DNA of 64,000 nucleotides from Betaproteobacteria bacterium HGW-Betaproteobacteria-11 (GCA_002842395.1 PHCV01000001.1:310001-374000), one strand, 5' to 3'; numbered from the stretch's first letter, positions 9,201-18,149 are shown. Notes: generated by a model from the sequence alone, not told the origin. Numbers and translations: made by a program.

Positions 9201-11543
9201 GCCGGCCGAGTAACCGTGACTGGCCGTGGTGGCCCCCGTGATACGAACCGTCGTGGACGTTGCCGAATAGGCGCCGCCACTCACCGTGTTGTACACCTTG
9301 AGGGTACCCGACGTTGTTGCATTGCCCTGCGTCGACCCGATTGTGTAGCTGAAGGTCTTCGCCGCGCTATCGACCGCCGTGACCGAGAAATCGCCGTTGA
9401 AGGCGGAGGCGGCCGCGCCGCTGATATTGACCCGGCTATTGACGGCAAGGCCGGTCGGCAGCGTCGTCATCGTGGCCGTTGCGGTAGTGGTTTTGGCCAT
9501 GCAGGTGATGGTGCCCTGAGTGTTCGGCGAGGGTGTTCCGGTCACCGTAAACGTGACGCTGGAGCGCGCCGGGCTGCTGCTTACCGCGGCCGATGAGGTG
9601 ATCGGCCAGGTGCCGTTGACGCTGGAATCGTTGCCGGCCACGACTACCGTATCCTTGCCGCTGCATGGATTGCCCGACTGGGCGAACGTCAGCGTGACCG
9701 AGGAGCCGGAAGTGGCCTTGGCGCTGACGGCGATGGCTCCGGTCGATGAGCCGAGTGCGGTGAGGCTTGCTATCGACTGCGTCTTGGTCGAATCGAAGGC
9801 CGACAGGCTGCTCAGCGTCCGCGATGTCGCGCCGTTCGTGACTGCGCTGATCGTTACCCCTGGCACCGCGGAATTGCTAATGCTTACGTTGCGTCGATCG
9901 GTGATGCTGGTGACCGGTTTGGTGGCTTTGGCCGAGAGGCTGGCGACGTCCTTGATACCCAGCCCCAGGGCGATGGCCGTGATGTCCGTATTGTTCGTTG
10001 AAAACGGCGTCAATGACAGGGCCGTACCGCTGTTGCAGGTCTTTGCCGTACCGCTGCCGGCAGCGGTGCACGCCGCACACTGGGACGTCCAGCTGCCGGT
10101 GGTGCAGGTGTAGAGATTGCGTGCTGCCTGCGAAGTCGCGTACGACAGGCGCAACTGTTGCGCGGAGGCGCCCTTTTCCACCAGGTCGCCGTCCGGCGAA
10201 TCGGACTGGCCGCCTTCGCCGTTCTCTTCGTCGCTGCGGAACGACCAGAACGATGAGTCGGTGGTCCAGTAGCTGCGTGCGGTGCTGTTGATGAAGCCGG
10301 TGGTGTTCGATTCCGCCGCCGTGCCGGCGGCATCCACCAGTTGCAGATTCTGGTTGTCGGAGGTCAGCGCCAGTTTGTACAGTTTGAGGTTGCCCAGCCA
10401 GCGCGGCGCCTTGGTGGCATCGGGGCGGAACATGCCGATATACACCTGGTTGAGGTTGGTACCGCGGACGTTCACGCTGACCGGCAGTGTGGTCGAGGCG
10501 AATACCGAATTCACGGCCTGGATTTCGTTGAAAATGGCATTGAGCGCCGCCAGCAGCGAGGTGCCCGGATCGGCGCCGGTCGCCGCGTAATACTTGCCCT
10601 TGCCGGCCAAGGCGCCGCTCTTGAGGGTGGCCGTCCATTGCAGGTCGGCGCTTTGCGTGCCGGGGTCAACCTCGACCACATAGGTGTTGGCCGTGATGGT
10701 CTTGGTGTTGCCCCCGATGGTCATCGGGAAGCCGGTCTGCGCCAGGAACTTGGCCCACTCGTCGAACCAGCTGTCGGTTTCGTTGCCGGCCGGGCTCAGT
10801 GGCGAGATCTTCAGGGTGGTTGCGTTGCCGGTGGTCGATACGTCGCCGTTCCTGGCGGTGGCGAGCAGGTTCATGGCATCGGTTTTTTCCCCGATCTGGT
10901 TGCTGCCCTTGCCGTTGCTGATGTAGATGATGAAGTTGCGCTGGCAGGCATTGGTCACCGGGCTGGCATAGGTGGACGTGGTGGTGGGGGTGGTGGCAAA
11001 GGCGTTTCCGGCCAGGCTGGTGATGTAGGCGTTGTTGGTATTGCCGTTGTAGTCGGTCTTTGCGTCATGTCCGGCGGCGCTGGTGGTCGCCGAATAGGAT
11101 GTCAGCGCCTTGAAGTAGCGGTAGGCCTCCACCAGCGACAAGCCGGCGACCGAATTGTTGGTCTTGTCGCCGCCGCTGGTGGATGGGTCGCCACTCAGGG
11201 CGGTGACCATCGACGACAGGGCCGGCCTGTTGGTGCCGTTCATCTGCCGCACGGCATAGCGCACGTAGCTGCCTTCGATGTTGCCGCCGGCATTGTGGGC
11301 GAGGCCGAGGTTGTACTGGTCCGTGAGACCGTTCACCACGGAAATCAACGCGGTTTTTTCGGTCGCGAAATAGGTTCCCCAGTTGGCCGAGGTATCAAGA
11401 ATGATGAGGATGTTTGGACGTTCGGAAGCGATCGACGGGTTGGTCATGAAGATGTCGATGTCCTGCATCACGGGATCGAAACCGGCCCGCGATAGCGGTG
11501 CCGTCAGAAATATGGCCAGGGCAAGGAGGATTCGGATAAACAT
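6234..11543 (-). CDS. pilY1: PilY1-type pilus tip adhesin/assembly factor, very large
   Basis: Promotes type IV pilus extension and acts as a surface adhesin. Starting at ATG 11543 the 1769-residue protein opens with a signal peptide (MFIRILLALAIFLTAPLSRA) after a GGGAG ribosome site. A von Willebrand A-like region follows (PNILIILDTSANW). The C-terminal third is the PilY/PilC beta-propeller (WVRGEDN, HGDVLHSRPAVINY), with Asp-rich calcium-loop candidates DENKDGTFSD and DTNADGAGD. Between these parts, about 8220-9480, lie six related units of 55-75 residues rich in HGF, G-x-x-V/I and DANTF(S/T)Y, which most PilY1 proteins of about 1100-1200 residues lack. The VWA metal-site motif is DTSAN instead of DxSGS. 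Confidence 0.92.
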   Translation of the reverse strand: MFIRILLALAIFLTAPLSRAGFDPVMQDIDIFMTNPSIASERPNILIILDTSANWGTYFATEKTALISVVNGLTDQYNLGLAHNAGGNIEGSYVRYAVRQMNGTNRPALSSMVTALSGDPSTSGGDKTNNSVAGLSLVEAYRYFKALTSYSATTSAAGHDAKTDYNGNTNNAYITSLAGNAFATTPTTTSTYASPVTNACQRNFIIYISNGKGSNQIGEKTDAMNLLATARNGDVSTTGNATTLKISPLSPAGNETDSWFDEWAKFLAQTGFPMTIGGNTKTITANTYVVEVDPGTQSADLQWTATLKSGALAGKGKYYAATGADPGTSLLAALNAIFNEIQAVNSVFASTTLPVSVNVRGTNLNQVYIGMFRPDATKAPRWLGNLKLYKLALTSDNQNLQLVDAAGTAAESNTTGFINSTARSYWTTDSSFWSFRSDEENGEGGQSDSPDGDLVEKGASAQQLRLSYATSQAARNLYTCTTGSWTSQCAACTAAGSGTAKTCNSGTALSLTPFSTNNTDITAIALGLGIKDVASLSAKATKPVTSITDRRNVSISNSAVPGVTISAVTNGATSRTLSSLSAFDSTKTQSIASLTALGSSTGAIAVSAKATSGSSVTLTFAQSGNPCSGKDTVVVAGNDSSVNGTWPITSSAAVSSSPARSSVTFTVTGTPSPNTQGTITCMAKTTTATATMTTLPTGLAVNSRVNISGAAASAFNGDFSVTAVDSAAKTFSYTIGSTQGNATTSGTLKVYNTVSGGAYSATSTTVRITGATTASHGYSAGSSVALSGVTPTTSNGLSVYDGAITLATASGSTFTYDMSFSGSSNGFPPADATAFGIVYSGATTTVTATAAGHGFSNGATIDVTGINSCYNASGVTLTYISATQFSYPTSSACPPLSNVPAGALVSGSSYSTTVTATLTAHGIPDGSQVVIADGTQNLHNGGPFTITVIDANTFRYVNPAVGATGPAGQYTVRLATNPVVYATAAGHGFGTGDNITIAGAVSAPASYNGTFAITNIDANTFSYVPGVGSGTGIGTNSGSPVTASKNTTTARATSVNHGFADNSSVAISGANPNAFNGTFTITNIDANTFTYPLGSAQGDATGTIVAAAGSGSSSERDQIINWVRGEDNQEDENKDGTFSDCRASVHGDVLHSRPAVINYNRYGGDNDVYIFYGANDGVFHAIKGGTATDTGDTNGLLPGQEAWGFVPKEGFSNLKRLRNNSPTIGSSFKRPNFLDGPIGVYSIDDGDGEIKASDSADHVYLYVGARRGGRYFYTLDVTTPTAPVFRWKKDNTTDTEYAELGYTWSQPQPVSNINASTNPVLIFGGGYDPEVEDIEACTVTSISPASYNSGTGIYTAGTVTYNAGAITYASSGTGCTVASAVSTTKTRSMGRAIYVLDAVTGETVWWASYKGSGANLEVAGMDYAIPGDITVIKNISGDKTNRAYFGDSGGNMWRFDFGDANKANWKITKIASIGSQATTANWTSASSAGTAAQIETARQALRADLRKFLYPPDVVGQTGFDVILVGSGDREHPFDNTVVNRFYAFKDHGSDLGPGTGDTHYLADTNADGAGDTLSIESRVGVVAGSGNPVISHSPAVATDGDLYDATNNCVQQACSGTTAAEQLAAKAAQSALLAAADGWFITLGTGEKVIGNAVALNGIVFFNTNQPSQTADTSCVGNLGIARQYEVRVLDAGAADPQNTGTKVAADRSSIHAGGGYLPSPVHVVVQVENSEGVMVTKEGVISGTEVKTPPTGAIGSRTRRYWYKEID

Positions 11544-11563
11544 GGCAAGACTCCCGTGAAAAT

Positions 11564-12064
11564 TCATTCCGGACAATTGTTGGCCAGCATGCGAACCGTG
11601 ACGCCGCGGTAGATGGTGACCTTGGCGCCGCTGAACGAGTCGGTTGCGGTCGATTTGATCAACCACTCATTGTCGTCCGGAGACATGGCTTCCAGCTTCT
11701 TGCTATAACCCGGCGCAACATTGCTGGAAAGGCAGCGCGGAACCGTGACGGTCCCTATCTGCGGATTGCCCACGGTGCAGGAGCCGGCGGCACCGACAAC
11801 TCCATCCGCACAAACGACCTGATCTACCGCGGTTCCGGCCTGAATTGCGGCGTTGTCGAAAGTTGTCGACGTCGTGACCAATTGTTCGATGGCCGAGTCG
11901 GTGAGGGCTTCCATCTCCTTCTGCCACTGATAGTTGGCAGCGATCCGCAGGTTGATGCCGGAGATGCGGATTGCCGAAACGGCAAACAGCGTCAGTATCA
12001 CCAGCATCACCATGGTAATGATCAGGGTCATGCCGCGTTGTGCGCGCAATGGTCGGAGTCTCAT
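11564..12064 (-). CDS. pilX: PilX-type minor pilin
   Basis: A 166-residue protein with a short basic leader (MRLRPLRAQRGMTLIIT), a hydrophobic helix continuing VMLVILTLFAVSAIRIS, then NLRIAANYQWQKEMEALTDSAIEQ, which matches the PilX N-terminal family. It is predicted to join the minor-pilin complex that primes pilus assembly. Its start overlaps the pilW stop by 4 bases, and pilY1 begins 20 bases after its stop. No class III FTLIE motif is present, as is usual for PilX. Confidence 0.88.
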   Translation of the reverse strand: MRLRPLRAQRGMTLIITMVMLVILTLFAVSAIRISGINLRIAANYQWQKEMEALTDSAIEQLVTTSTTFDNAAIQAGTAVDQVVCADGVVGAAGSCTVGNPQIGTVTVPRCLSSNVAPGYSKKLEAMSPDDNEWLIKSTATDSFSGAKVTIYRGVTVRMLANNCPE

Positions 12065-13218
12065 CGTTCCCTCGGCCCGCCGACGTTGGTGATGTAGATC
12101 TGCTGCGAAAACAGGTGGCGCTTGTAGTAGGCGTTGGCGCCCGACGGCGTGTAGGTCAGGCCGCTGCCCAGGTCATAGCTCTTCGGGTCCGTCGACATGC
12201 TGGTGTCCACATTGCGCGCCACCACGCGGACTTCCGCTTGAATCACGTTTTGCCAGTCGGCAAGCGCCGGCGTTGGGGTATAGCTATCGACCGCGCCGTC
12301 CGTGGTGCTGTCGATGCCGTAGCGGATCTTGAAGAATTCGATACCTTCGACCAGCGGCACGACCGTCATCGTTGGCGCTCCCCCCGGCGCGCCGAGTTCC
12401 AGGCGTTTCAGGGTCGGAACGGAGTCGTCCGCGCTCAGGCACTTGCCGTTCGTTCCCGAGCCCTTGCGGCAGGTTGAGACATAGTAGATATACACATGTA
12501 GCTTGCGAATGTAGGCGGCAATGGTTGGACGCAGAGGTGGCGCACCCATCAAGGCCTGGGTGTAGTCCTTGCGCAGAAGCGTGCTGGCCGTGCCGTCTGC
12601 CGCCATGGTCTTGTCTATCGCCGTGCCGCCGCCGCGCTTGAGGTTCATGGTGACGGTATCGGCCTGGGCGTAGATCTGTCCGCTGGCCGGCGTGGCGGAT
12701 GCGCGTACCGGGGTGGCTTCCAGGTCGATCAGCGGAACGGTGTCGAAGCGCCGCACCACCAGCATGTCGCTACCGATTTTCAGGCTGGCGCTGTCGATCC
12801 AGGTCTGGCAGGCGGCGGGTATGGCCAGCGCGCTGGTCAAGGTGGCTGCATTCAGGCCCTGCACCGGAAAGGCCAGCGGACTGGTGGTGGTCGCCGCCGT
12901 GACATCGCCATCGGGCAGCAACGTCAGGTCGCAGGGATCCGGCAAGGCGCCGCCAATGGCAGGCAATCCGCTAAATCCGCCGTAAAAGCCGGCGTGACGC
13001 AAATCGGTGCCGATCAGTTCGGTGGCAAAGCGTCCGTTCTCGATCTGTTGCGAGACCTTGAATTGCTCGCGATTGGTTTCCGACACCTTCATGAGCAGGA
13101 TAGCCAGCGCCGCCGCGATCAGCATGCTGATCGCCATCGTGATCATCAATTCGATCAGCGAGAATCCGCGACTCCTGGCGCTGGTGGATGCTTGCGTATG
13201 CATGGCGCGGGCAACCAT
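12061..13218 (-). CDS. pilW: PilW-type minor pilin
   Basis: A 385-residue pseudopilin with prepilin peptidase site G|FSLIELMITMA after SARSR, a long N-terminal helix and a large globular C-terminal domain, as in PilW. ATG 13218 overlaps the pilV stop (TGATG); MHTQAS at 13203 is an alternative that gives a shorter leader. It sits between pilV and pilX with overlapping ends, indicating one transcript. Confidence 0.9.
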   Translation of the reverse strand: MVARAMHTQASTSARSRGFSLIELMITMAISMLIAAALAILLMKVSETNREQFKVSQQIENGRFATELIGTDLRHAGFYGGFSGLPAIGGALPDPCDLTLLPDGDVTAATTTSPLAFPVQGLNAATLTSALAIPAACQTWIDSASLKIGSDMLVVRRFDTVPLIDLEATPVRASATPASGQIYAQADTVTMNLKRGGGTAIDKTMAADGTASTLLRKDYTQALMGAPPLRPTIAAYIRKLHVYIYYVSTCRKGSGTNGKCLSADDSVPTLKRLELGAPGGAPTMTVVPLVEGIEFFKIRYGIDSTTDGAVDSYTPTPALADWQNVIQAEVRVVARNVDTSMSTDPKSYDLGSGLTYTPSGANAYYKRHLFSQQIYITNVGGPRER

Positions 13219-13841
13219 CAGGACAGGCGGGCCAGCCGAATTGCCATCGACACGACCCGTCGGCTCGCCTCGTTGCCGTAAAGGCCCGTGGCGCAAAGAT
13301 TGGACGTTGACCCCACCGTAGCCTGGGTTCCCTGCCATGCCACGGTCACCGTGAACACGCCGGAGTCGGCGATGCCACCCAGCTCGGTGGCCAAGTCATA
13401 GGTAATGCAGCCCCGCGCTCCGATCATGGCGCCAACCTTCGAGCCGCCGGTTGTTTCGGCCGTGCCTTTCAACAGGGAATCCCATTCGCAAAGTGCGACG
13501 TCACCGGCATCGGTCGAGGCGCAGTCAACCACGTAGCTGTCGTTGCCGGCCGTGCCGAGATAGCCGCCGCCGGCAGCCGTGGATACGTTCTTGAACTTGC
13601 CGAGGGAGGTCCGGCTCATGCGCATGCGCTCCACCATGTCATTGGCAAGGAGCACGGCCTGGCTGCGCTGGTAGGACTCGAATTCCGAATTCATGGCGCG
13701 CGCCTGAAGGCCCGCCAGCCCAAGCAGGCTGATCGCGATGATCACAATCGAAATCAGCACTTCGATCAGAGAGAACCCCTTTTGCCCCCCGTTGCCCGAG
13801 GGACCGCAATGGAGTTGGTCGATGCGGTTCATGATCAGCAT
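13218..13841 (-). CDS. pilV: PilV-type minor pilin
   Basis: A 207-residue pseudopilin with cleavage site KG|FSLIEVLISIVII and the PilV hallmark LLGLAGLQARAMNSEFESYQRSQA. It overlaps fimT by 7 bases upstream and pilW downstream. ATG 13832 (MNRIDQ) is a possible alternative start. It probably joins the minor pilin complex with PilW, PilX and PilE. Confidence 0.9.
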   Translation of the reverse strand: MLIMNRIDQLHCGPSGNGGQKGFSLIEVLISIVIIAISLLGLAGLQARAMNSEFESYQRSQAVLLANDMVERMRMSRTSLGKFKNVSTAAGGGYLGTAGNDSYVVDCASTDAGDVALCEWDSLLKGTAETTGGSKVGAMIGARGCITYDLATELGGIADSGVFTVTVAWQGTQATVGSTSNLCATGLYGNEASRRVVSMAIRLARLS

Positions 13842-14356
13842 GCGGTCCGCTTGACTACCGGCATGCCGCTCAAGGTGAGGCAGACGTAGCGGGTCGCAAC
13901 CGAGGTATAACCGGTTGCCGATATGGAAAACTGGGTATCGACCGAGCCTGTCACGGGCCGTCCGGTGGGGGAATAACTGACGGTACCGGTGTTGGGGCCG
14001 GTGATGGCCACCCTGCTGTCGCCGTCCTGGGTCTGAAAAGTCGTGCCGTCCGTCAGCTTTACCGACCAGCCAGCGGACCAGTCCGTCGAGCTTCCCGAGG
14101 TTCGGCTGAGATCGACCCGGACGTTGCGCTTCATCGCTTCGCTACGCGCCATCATCAGGCCGGCGTACAGGTCGTTAGTGCTGCTGCGGACGCGCTCGTT
14201 GGCGATCCATTCCGTGAAATTCGGCACGGCAATAGCCAGGAGGATGCCGAACACCGCCGTCACAATCATCATCTCGACGAGAGTGAAGCCGTCGGATCGC
14301 CTGGGATGGGTTACGGTCAATTCTCCGCACATGTTGTTTGCGTCAGCGACAATCAC
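13835..14356 (-). CDS. fimT: FimT/GspH-type pseudopilin
   Basis: A 173-residue pseudopilin with cleavage site DG|FTLVEMMIVTAVFGILLAIAVPNF and the FimT/GspH block SSTNDLYAGLMMARSEAMKRN. Its start overlaps the pilE stop by 4 bases and its stop overlaps pilV. FimT relatives can bind DNA for natural transformation, but nothing here distinguishes that role from minor pilin assembly. MCGELTV at 14332 is an alternative start. Confidence 0.88.
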   Translation of the reverse strand: MIVADANNMCGELTVTHPRRSDGFTLVEMMIVTAVFGILLAIAVPNFTEWIANERVRSSTNDLYAGLMMARSEAMKRNVRVDLSRTSGSSTDWSAGWSVKLTDGTTFQTQDGDSRVAITGPNTGTVSYSPTGRPVTGSVDTQFSISATGYTSVATRYVCLTLSGMPVVKRTAC

Positions 14357-14778
14357 CAGCCGCTCGCGCCGCTGCGCGTCTTTGCCCCGGCGTTGGTCAG
14401 GGTCAGGTCGCCATCGCTCAACTGGGAGCCAGCCGCCGTGGCGGTGATTTTGAAGTAGGGGGCCGCCGTCCCGGCGGGAGCGCAGGTGAGGACGGCCGGA
14501 TCGATACAGAGCGCAAAGGTATATTTTCCGCTCAGTTCGGAAGGCGCCGTCAGCCCTAACCCGCCACTGCCGACGGTCGCCGTATAGGCGCGGTTGTCGA
14601 TCAGATAGGCCTCCTGCTTGTTGGCCATGGACATCATGAATTGCTGGGCGGCGGATCGATTGCCTTTGCGCAGATATTCCTGATAGCTGGGAAAGGCGAT
14701 GGCCGAAATGATGCCGATGATCGCAATTACCACCAATAACTCGACCAACGAAAAGCCGCCGCTTTTACGGATTTGCAT
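14353..14778 (-). CDS. pilE: PilE-like (minor) type IV pilin
   Basis: A 141-residue pilin with a short leader (MQIRKSGG), cleavage before FSLVELLVVIAIIGIISAIAFPSYQEYLRKGNR, and a C-terminal pair of cysteines (CIDPAVLTC) likely to form the D-region disulphide. An AAAGGAA ribosome site precedes ATG 14778. A longer in-frame start at 14904 (MSHHSC) has GGAGAG upstream but would give an atypical 50-residue leader. First gene of the fimT-pilV-pilW-pilX-pilY1 set. Confidence 0.88.
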   Translation of the reverse strand: MQIRKSGGFSLVELLVVIAIIGIISAIAFPSYQEYLRKGNRSAAQQFMMSMANKQEAYLIDNRAYTATVGSGGLGLTAPSELSGKYTFALCIDPAVLTCAPAGTAAPYFKITATAAGSQLSDGDLTLTNAGAKTRSGASGW

Positions 14779-15161
14779 GACGAAGTTCCTTTGCAATTGC
14801 AGTAGAGGGTGAAACGAGTCGAGTTTGACGGGGGCGCAAGACCGAGCTTCCTCCGGCGGATGATCCAGCGGCATAAGCTGTTTTGGGCAAGAGTGGTGTG
14901 ACATGGTCCGCTCTCCTTTGGCCTGAAGATTGGCATTATGCCGGCAGAGCCGCCAGCCCGGGCCGACCGGCGGCCGGAATCGGCTGACGAACGCCGCGTT
15001 TTGTGTTGTTGCCGTCGTCCCTGCCCCGGTACAAAAAGGTTCCCACAGGCGACCCGAAGGTAGTGCAAGGCAAGCAAAGCGCTGGCGCTGGTGTGCCTTG
15101 CACGCCGGGGATTCCGCTTCGCGGGCCGGCGACGGCGAGAAAGTCTTCGGGAGGCACAAAA
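14779..15161 (-). other. Gap between mshQ and pilE (no convincing gene)
   Basis: About 380 bases without a supported gene. The minus-strand frame of pilE stays open back to 15324 but has no family features there. The promoter of the pil operon is expected here; I see no confident -35/-10 pair. A GGAGAG site before an in-frame ATG at 14904 is the only notable signal. Confidence 0.5.
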
Positions 15162-18029
15162 TCAATACCGCTCGCGCAGGTAGATGTAGGGTGCCTTGGG
15201 CGAGCCGAGCCTGATGCGTGCATTGGGATCCTGCGCCCAGGCCGGGGTGCCGCCGCAGACCGATGACCAAAACCCCTGTAGCCAGGGCATGTTGGCCGCC
15301 GTGCCGCCATGCGCGGTGTTGCACGAGGTATCCACGCCGGCGGCATTGAGATCGGCCGCCAGATCGAAACGCCCCGCCGCGCCGGGGGCATTGAAGGTCA
15401 GGGTGGCCTGGCCATTCGAGAGCGTGAGCGGGCTCGGCGTGGCCAGGACCGGCGCCGGGCCGACGACGTTGCTGGTCACCAGGGCATTGGTCGGTAGCGC
15501 GGTGCAGCTGTCGGCGCCACTGATGTTCCAGCCGGTGCCGGTATAGGACTCCGCTTGCACTGGCACGCGCAGCGGCAGCAGCTCCGAGCCGTAGGCGTTG
15601 ACCAGGCGCAGGCGGCCAAACCGCAGTGCCGTCGCAGCGCCCACCGCCTGATGATCATTGACCGCGTCATTGTCCGCGTCGAGGTTGAGCGCGCCGGTAA
15701 GCAGCTGGGTGCCATCGCTGTCGCTTGGCGCAATCCCGAACTGGGTACTGCTCCAGGGGCCGTCGGGCGCTGCGGCGCGTGCCACCGCAACCCTTGCCGC
15801 GGCCACGTTCAGCACGCCACTTGCCCATGCGGGCGGGCCAAGGACGGTTCCGGATATCCTCGGCGTCAGGTTGGTCGTGCCGCTGCGCGCCCCGATGCCG
15901 TAACTGGAGAACATCCCCGGCGCCAGCTTCGCGAATCCGCCCCCGCCGAGGATGCCGTCGTAATTCGTGGTCACCCCGCCACCCGCGCGTTCGGCCGTCA
16001 GCGTGAACGTCAGGCCAAGACTCTCGCCAAGGTAGGTGAAGCTCGACACAGGGGCGCACCCGGCAGCCGCACGATTCGTGAGCGAGCCCGCCGACAGCGT
16101 GAAATGGTCCGGAATGAAACGTCCGACATTGCCGGTAGTCGTGCCCGCCGTATCGCCAGCGCCGAGATAATCCGCATCGAACACACTGGGCGTCAGGGTG
16201 ATGATGCCCACCTCACTCCATGTGAATGCCGTGCCGTTCGCCACGCCGTTGGTGAATGCGCCAAAAGTACCGCTCAAGGAGCCCGCTGCCCCGCCTGCCG
16301 GCGCTATCAGCGTGGGCGTCAGCTTGACGCCTTCGGGCGCGGTCTCCTTGCCGTAATTTGGCGTGGTCGCGCCACCCGAGGTCGTTGCGGTAACGGTCAC
16401 GGTGAAATTTTCACCCGCCTTCACGAATTTCGTGCCCGCCGCATTCGCAGCCCCCGGATTGGCCAGATTCGGCGCCGCTGTCTGCTGGATACCGGACAAC
16501 ACGAAACCGCCCGGCCTGACCACGAAGGCGTTGGATGAACCCGCCAGCGCGGACAGCAACGAACCTCCCGCAGCTTTGCTGGCCCACAGCTTCACCTGCC
16601 CCACGTCGCTGTAGTTGAAAGTGAATGGCGCATTGCCATTGGCGTCGAAGGTCATGTTGACCGGCGTATACGTCGTCACGCTGCCGTTGTTGTTGCGTGC
16701 GATGGTGGTCGCACTGCCGCCGTTCACACTCATCAAATCGCTGCCGGAGCAGCTTGCCGGATTGTTGCACTCATAGGCGAAGTTGACCGCTTGCGCCCCC
16801 GACAAGGCGGTCTCGCAGGCTCTGGTCGTGGTGCTTGTCTTCACCGCGCGCAGATAATGGGTGCCGGAAGATGTGCCCGCCACCTGCGCGGGGAGGGTTG
16901 CCACCCCGCCTCCCGCCGAGTCGGAGAAGATGAAGCCAGCCGTGTTGAAGGTGGTGGAGCAACTGTTCGCCGCGACGCAGCTTGTCCCGTTCGGACAGCA
17001 TTGGCGAGGGTTGGCGGCTGCGATTTGCTCGCCGGAGAGCGTAACCGATATGCCCGTACCGTCAGCAGCTGCCGGGTAACTCAGCGTCGTGGTGGCCACT
17101 CCGGTCGCGCCGAAGGTCACTGTGGTCGCCCCCAGCGTCCCGCCAGTGGTCGCCAGGTTCGCCGTCGTGCCGCTGGCGGCCGCAAACGGGTTGGTGCATG
17201 GGCTGCTGGCGTCCGCGCAGGCGGTGACCGTGGCCGTGGCAGGCAGGCAGGTGACACTGCTGGTCGGCAGCGACAACTCATAGTGGTTGGGAGTGCTCGT
17301 GGGGAGTCTCACTTCGACAGCAATGCCGCCGATATCGGACGTGGCGCTTTGCGTCATGTTGACGGTGGTGGTTCCCGTCGTATCCCATTCGGCGCGAAGA
17401 CTGGTAGGCGGTACATGGAAGCTAACACCGGTGCCTGCCGTATAACCAGCTCCTGCCGCAAGAGAAGTGTCGTTGCTTACGGAATTGGAAAAACCGCCGG
17501 CCACCGTACTGCCGGTTTGCAGCGCGGCCAAGGTGATGGACAATCCGGCAACCGGTGCACTGTCGGTGTGCCCTGTAACGCTTTGCACGACGGCTCCCGA
17601 TCCGTCGGTTCCTGAAGCATCCGCCCCGGTAAATGCGACGATGACATACCCGTGACCGGCATTGATTTGACCCCAACTAATCACACATTTGTCATTCGTG
17701 AGCCCAGAAGGTTTCATGGATCGAAACAGGGTGAGGCGTTTAAGTGGTATGCCAATGGTGGCGAAAGTAACGGTATTGACCTGCACCATCGTCAGTCCGT
17801 TAGCGCATGCGACCGTGGGTGTCGTGGGCGGAGCAGTTCCGATGGTCTGGATGGTCCACATCAAGTAAAGCGTATTGGCCACCAGCGTAAAACGCTCAGT
17901 GTCCTGTGTGATGGATGGAGATGTCTTTACCTTTTCAGCAATCTGCGCAACCGTAATTGCCGCGTGCGTTTCTTTTTGAGGACACACCAAGGCAGCCATT
18001 GCAAAACAGGTGGCAAGAATTTTTTTCAT
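15162..18029 (-). CDS. mshQ: MshQ-like protein with DUF6701 domain
   Basis: A 955-residue exported protein with signal peptide MKKILATCFAMAALVC. The last part (PDHFTLSAG ... FTYLGESLGLTFTLTA ... RFGRLRLVNAYGSELLPLRVPVQAESY ... IYLRERY) matches the DUF6701 region of MshQ. Paired cysteines (QCCPNGTSC) sit in the middle. Its place after mshC-D-O-P matches the Vibrio/Shewanella MSHA order, interrupted here by a two-gene insertion. It is probably surface-exposed and pilus-associated; its biochemical role is unknown even in model MSHA systems. The ribosome site is weak, and a 7-1-7 dyad lies just upstream (18045-18059). Confidence 0.82.
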   Translation of the reverse strand: MKKILATCFAMAALVCPQKETHAAITVAQIAEKVKTSPSITQDTERFTLVANTLYLMWTIQTIGTAPPTTPTVACANGLTMVQVNTVTFATIGIPLKRLTLFRSMKPSGLTNDKCVISWGQINAGHGYVIVAFTGADASGTDGSGAVVQSVTGHTDSAPVAGLSITLAALQTGSTVAGGFSNSVSNDTSLAAGAGYTAGTGVSFHVPPTSLRAEWDTTGTTTVNMTQSATSDIGGIAVEVRLPTSTPNHYELSLPTSSVTCLPATATVTACADASSPCTNPFAAASGTTANLATTGGTLGATTVTFGATGVATTTLSYPAAADGTGISVTLSGEQIAAANPRQCCPNGTSCVAANSCSTTFNTAGFIFSDSAGGGVATLPAQVAGTSSGTHYLRAVKTSTTTRACETALSGAQAVNFAYECNNPASCSGSDLMSVNGGSATTIARNNNGSVTTYTPVNMTFDANGNAPFTFNYSDVGQVKLWASKAAGGSLLSALAGSSNAFVVRPGGFVLSGIQQTAAPNLANPGAANAAGTKFVKAGENFTVTVTATTSGGATTPNYGKETAPEGVKLTPTLIAPAGGAAGSLSGTFGAFTNGVANGTAFTWSEVGIITLTPSVFDADYLGAGDTAGTTTGNVGRFIPDHFTLSAGSLTNRAAAGCAPVSSFTYLGESLGLTFTLTAERAGGGVTTNYDGILGGGGFAKLAPGMFSSYGIGARSGTTNLTPRISGTVLGPPAWASGVLNVAAARVAVARAAAPDGPWSSTQFGIAPSDSDGTQLLTGALNLDADNDAVNDHQAVGAATALRFGRLRLVNAYGSELLPLRVPVQAESYTGTGWNISGADSCTALPTNALVTSNVVGPAPVLATPSPLTLSNGQATLTFNAPGAAGRFDLAADLNAAGVDTSCNTAHGGTAANMPWLQGFWSSVCGGTPAWAQDPNARIRLGSPKAPYIYLRERY

Positions 18030-18044
18030 GATAATCAGTTAGAT

Positions 18045-18059
18045 ATCCTAAGTTAGGAT
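18045..18059. promoter_or_regulatory. Perfect 7-1-7 dyad upstream of mshQ
   Basis: ATCCTAA-G-TTAGGAT, 15 bases ahead of the mshQ ATG, between the inserted module and mshQ. It has the shape of a dimeric repressor site or a small hairpin near the ribosome site. No matching regulator is recognised in the window. Confidence 0.35.
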
Positions 18060-18116
18060 TGGCGTCTCGCACATCTGATCCGCAGGCATGATGCATTTTT
18101 TGCTCGCACGCCGTAC

Positions 18117-18149
18117 TTAAAAAAAGTCGGCGCTGGCAGTACGGCGAAG
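18117..18149 (+). repeat. Dispersed repeat, short form, left flank of inserted module
   Basis: TTAAAAAAAGTCGGCGCTGG then CAGTACGGCGAAG. It is in the same orientation as the copy at 18842-18868, so the two form direct repeats around the nucleotidyltransferase/small-protein pair. Read on the minus strand it encodes the last residues of the small protein. Confidence 0.75.

Noticed and set aside
8220-9480. Repetitive DNA considered as a CRISPR or minisatellite
   Set aside because: Repeats are protein-level and diverged, with no constant-length spacers; they belong to PilY1.
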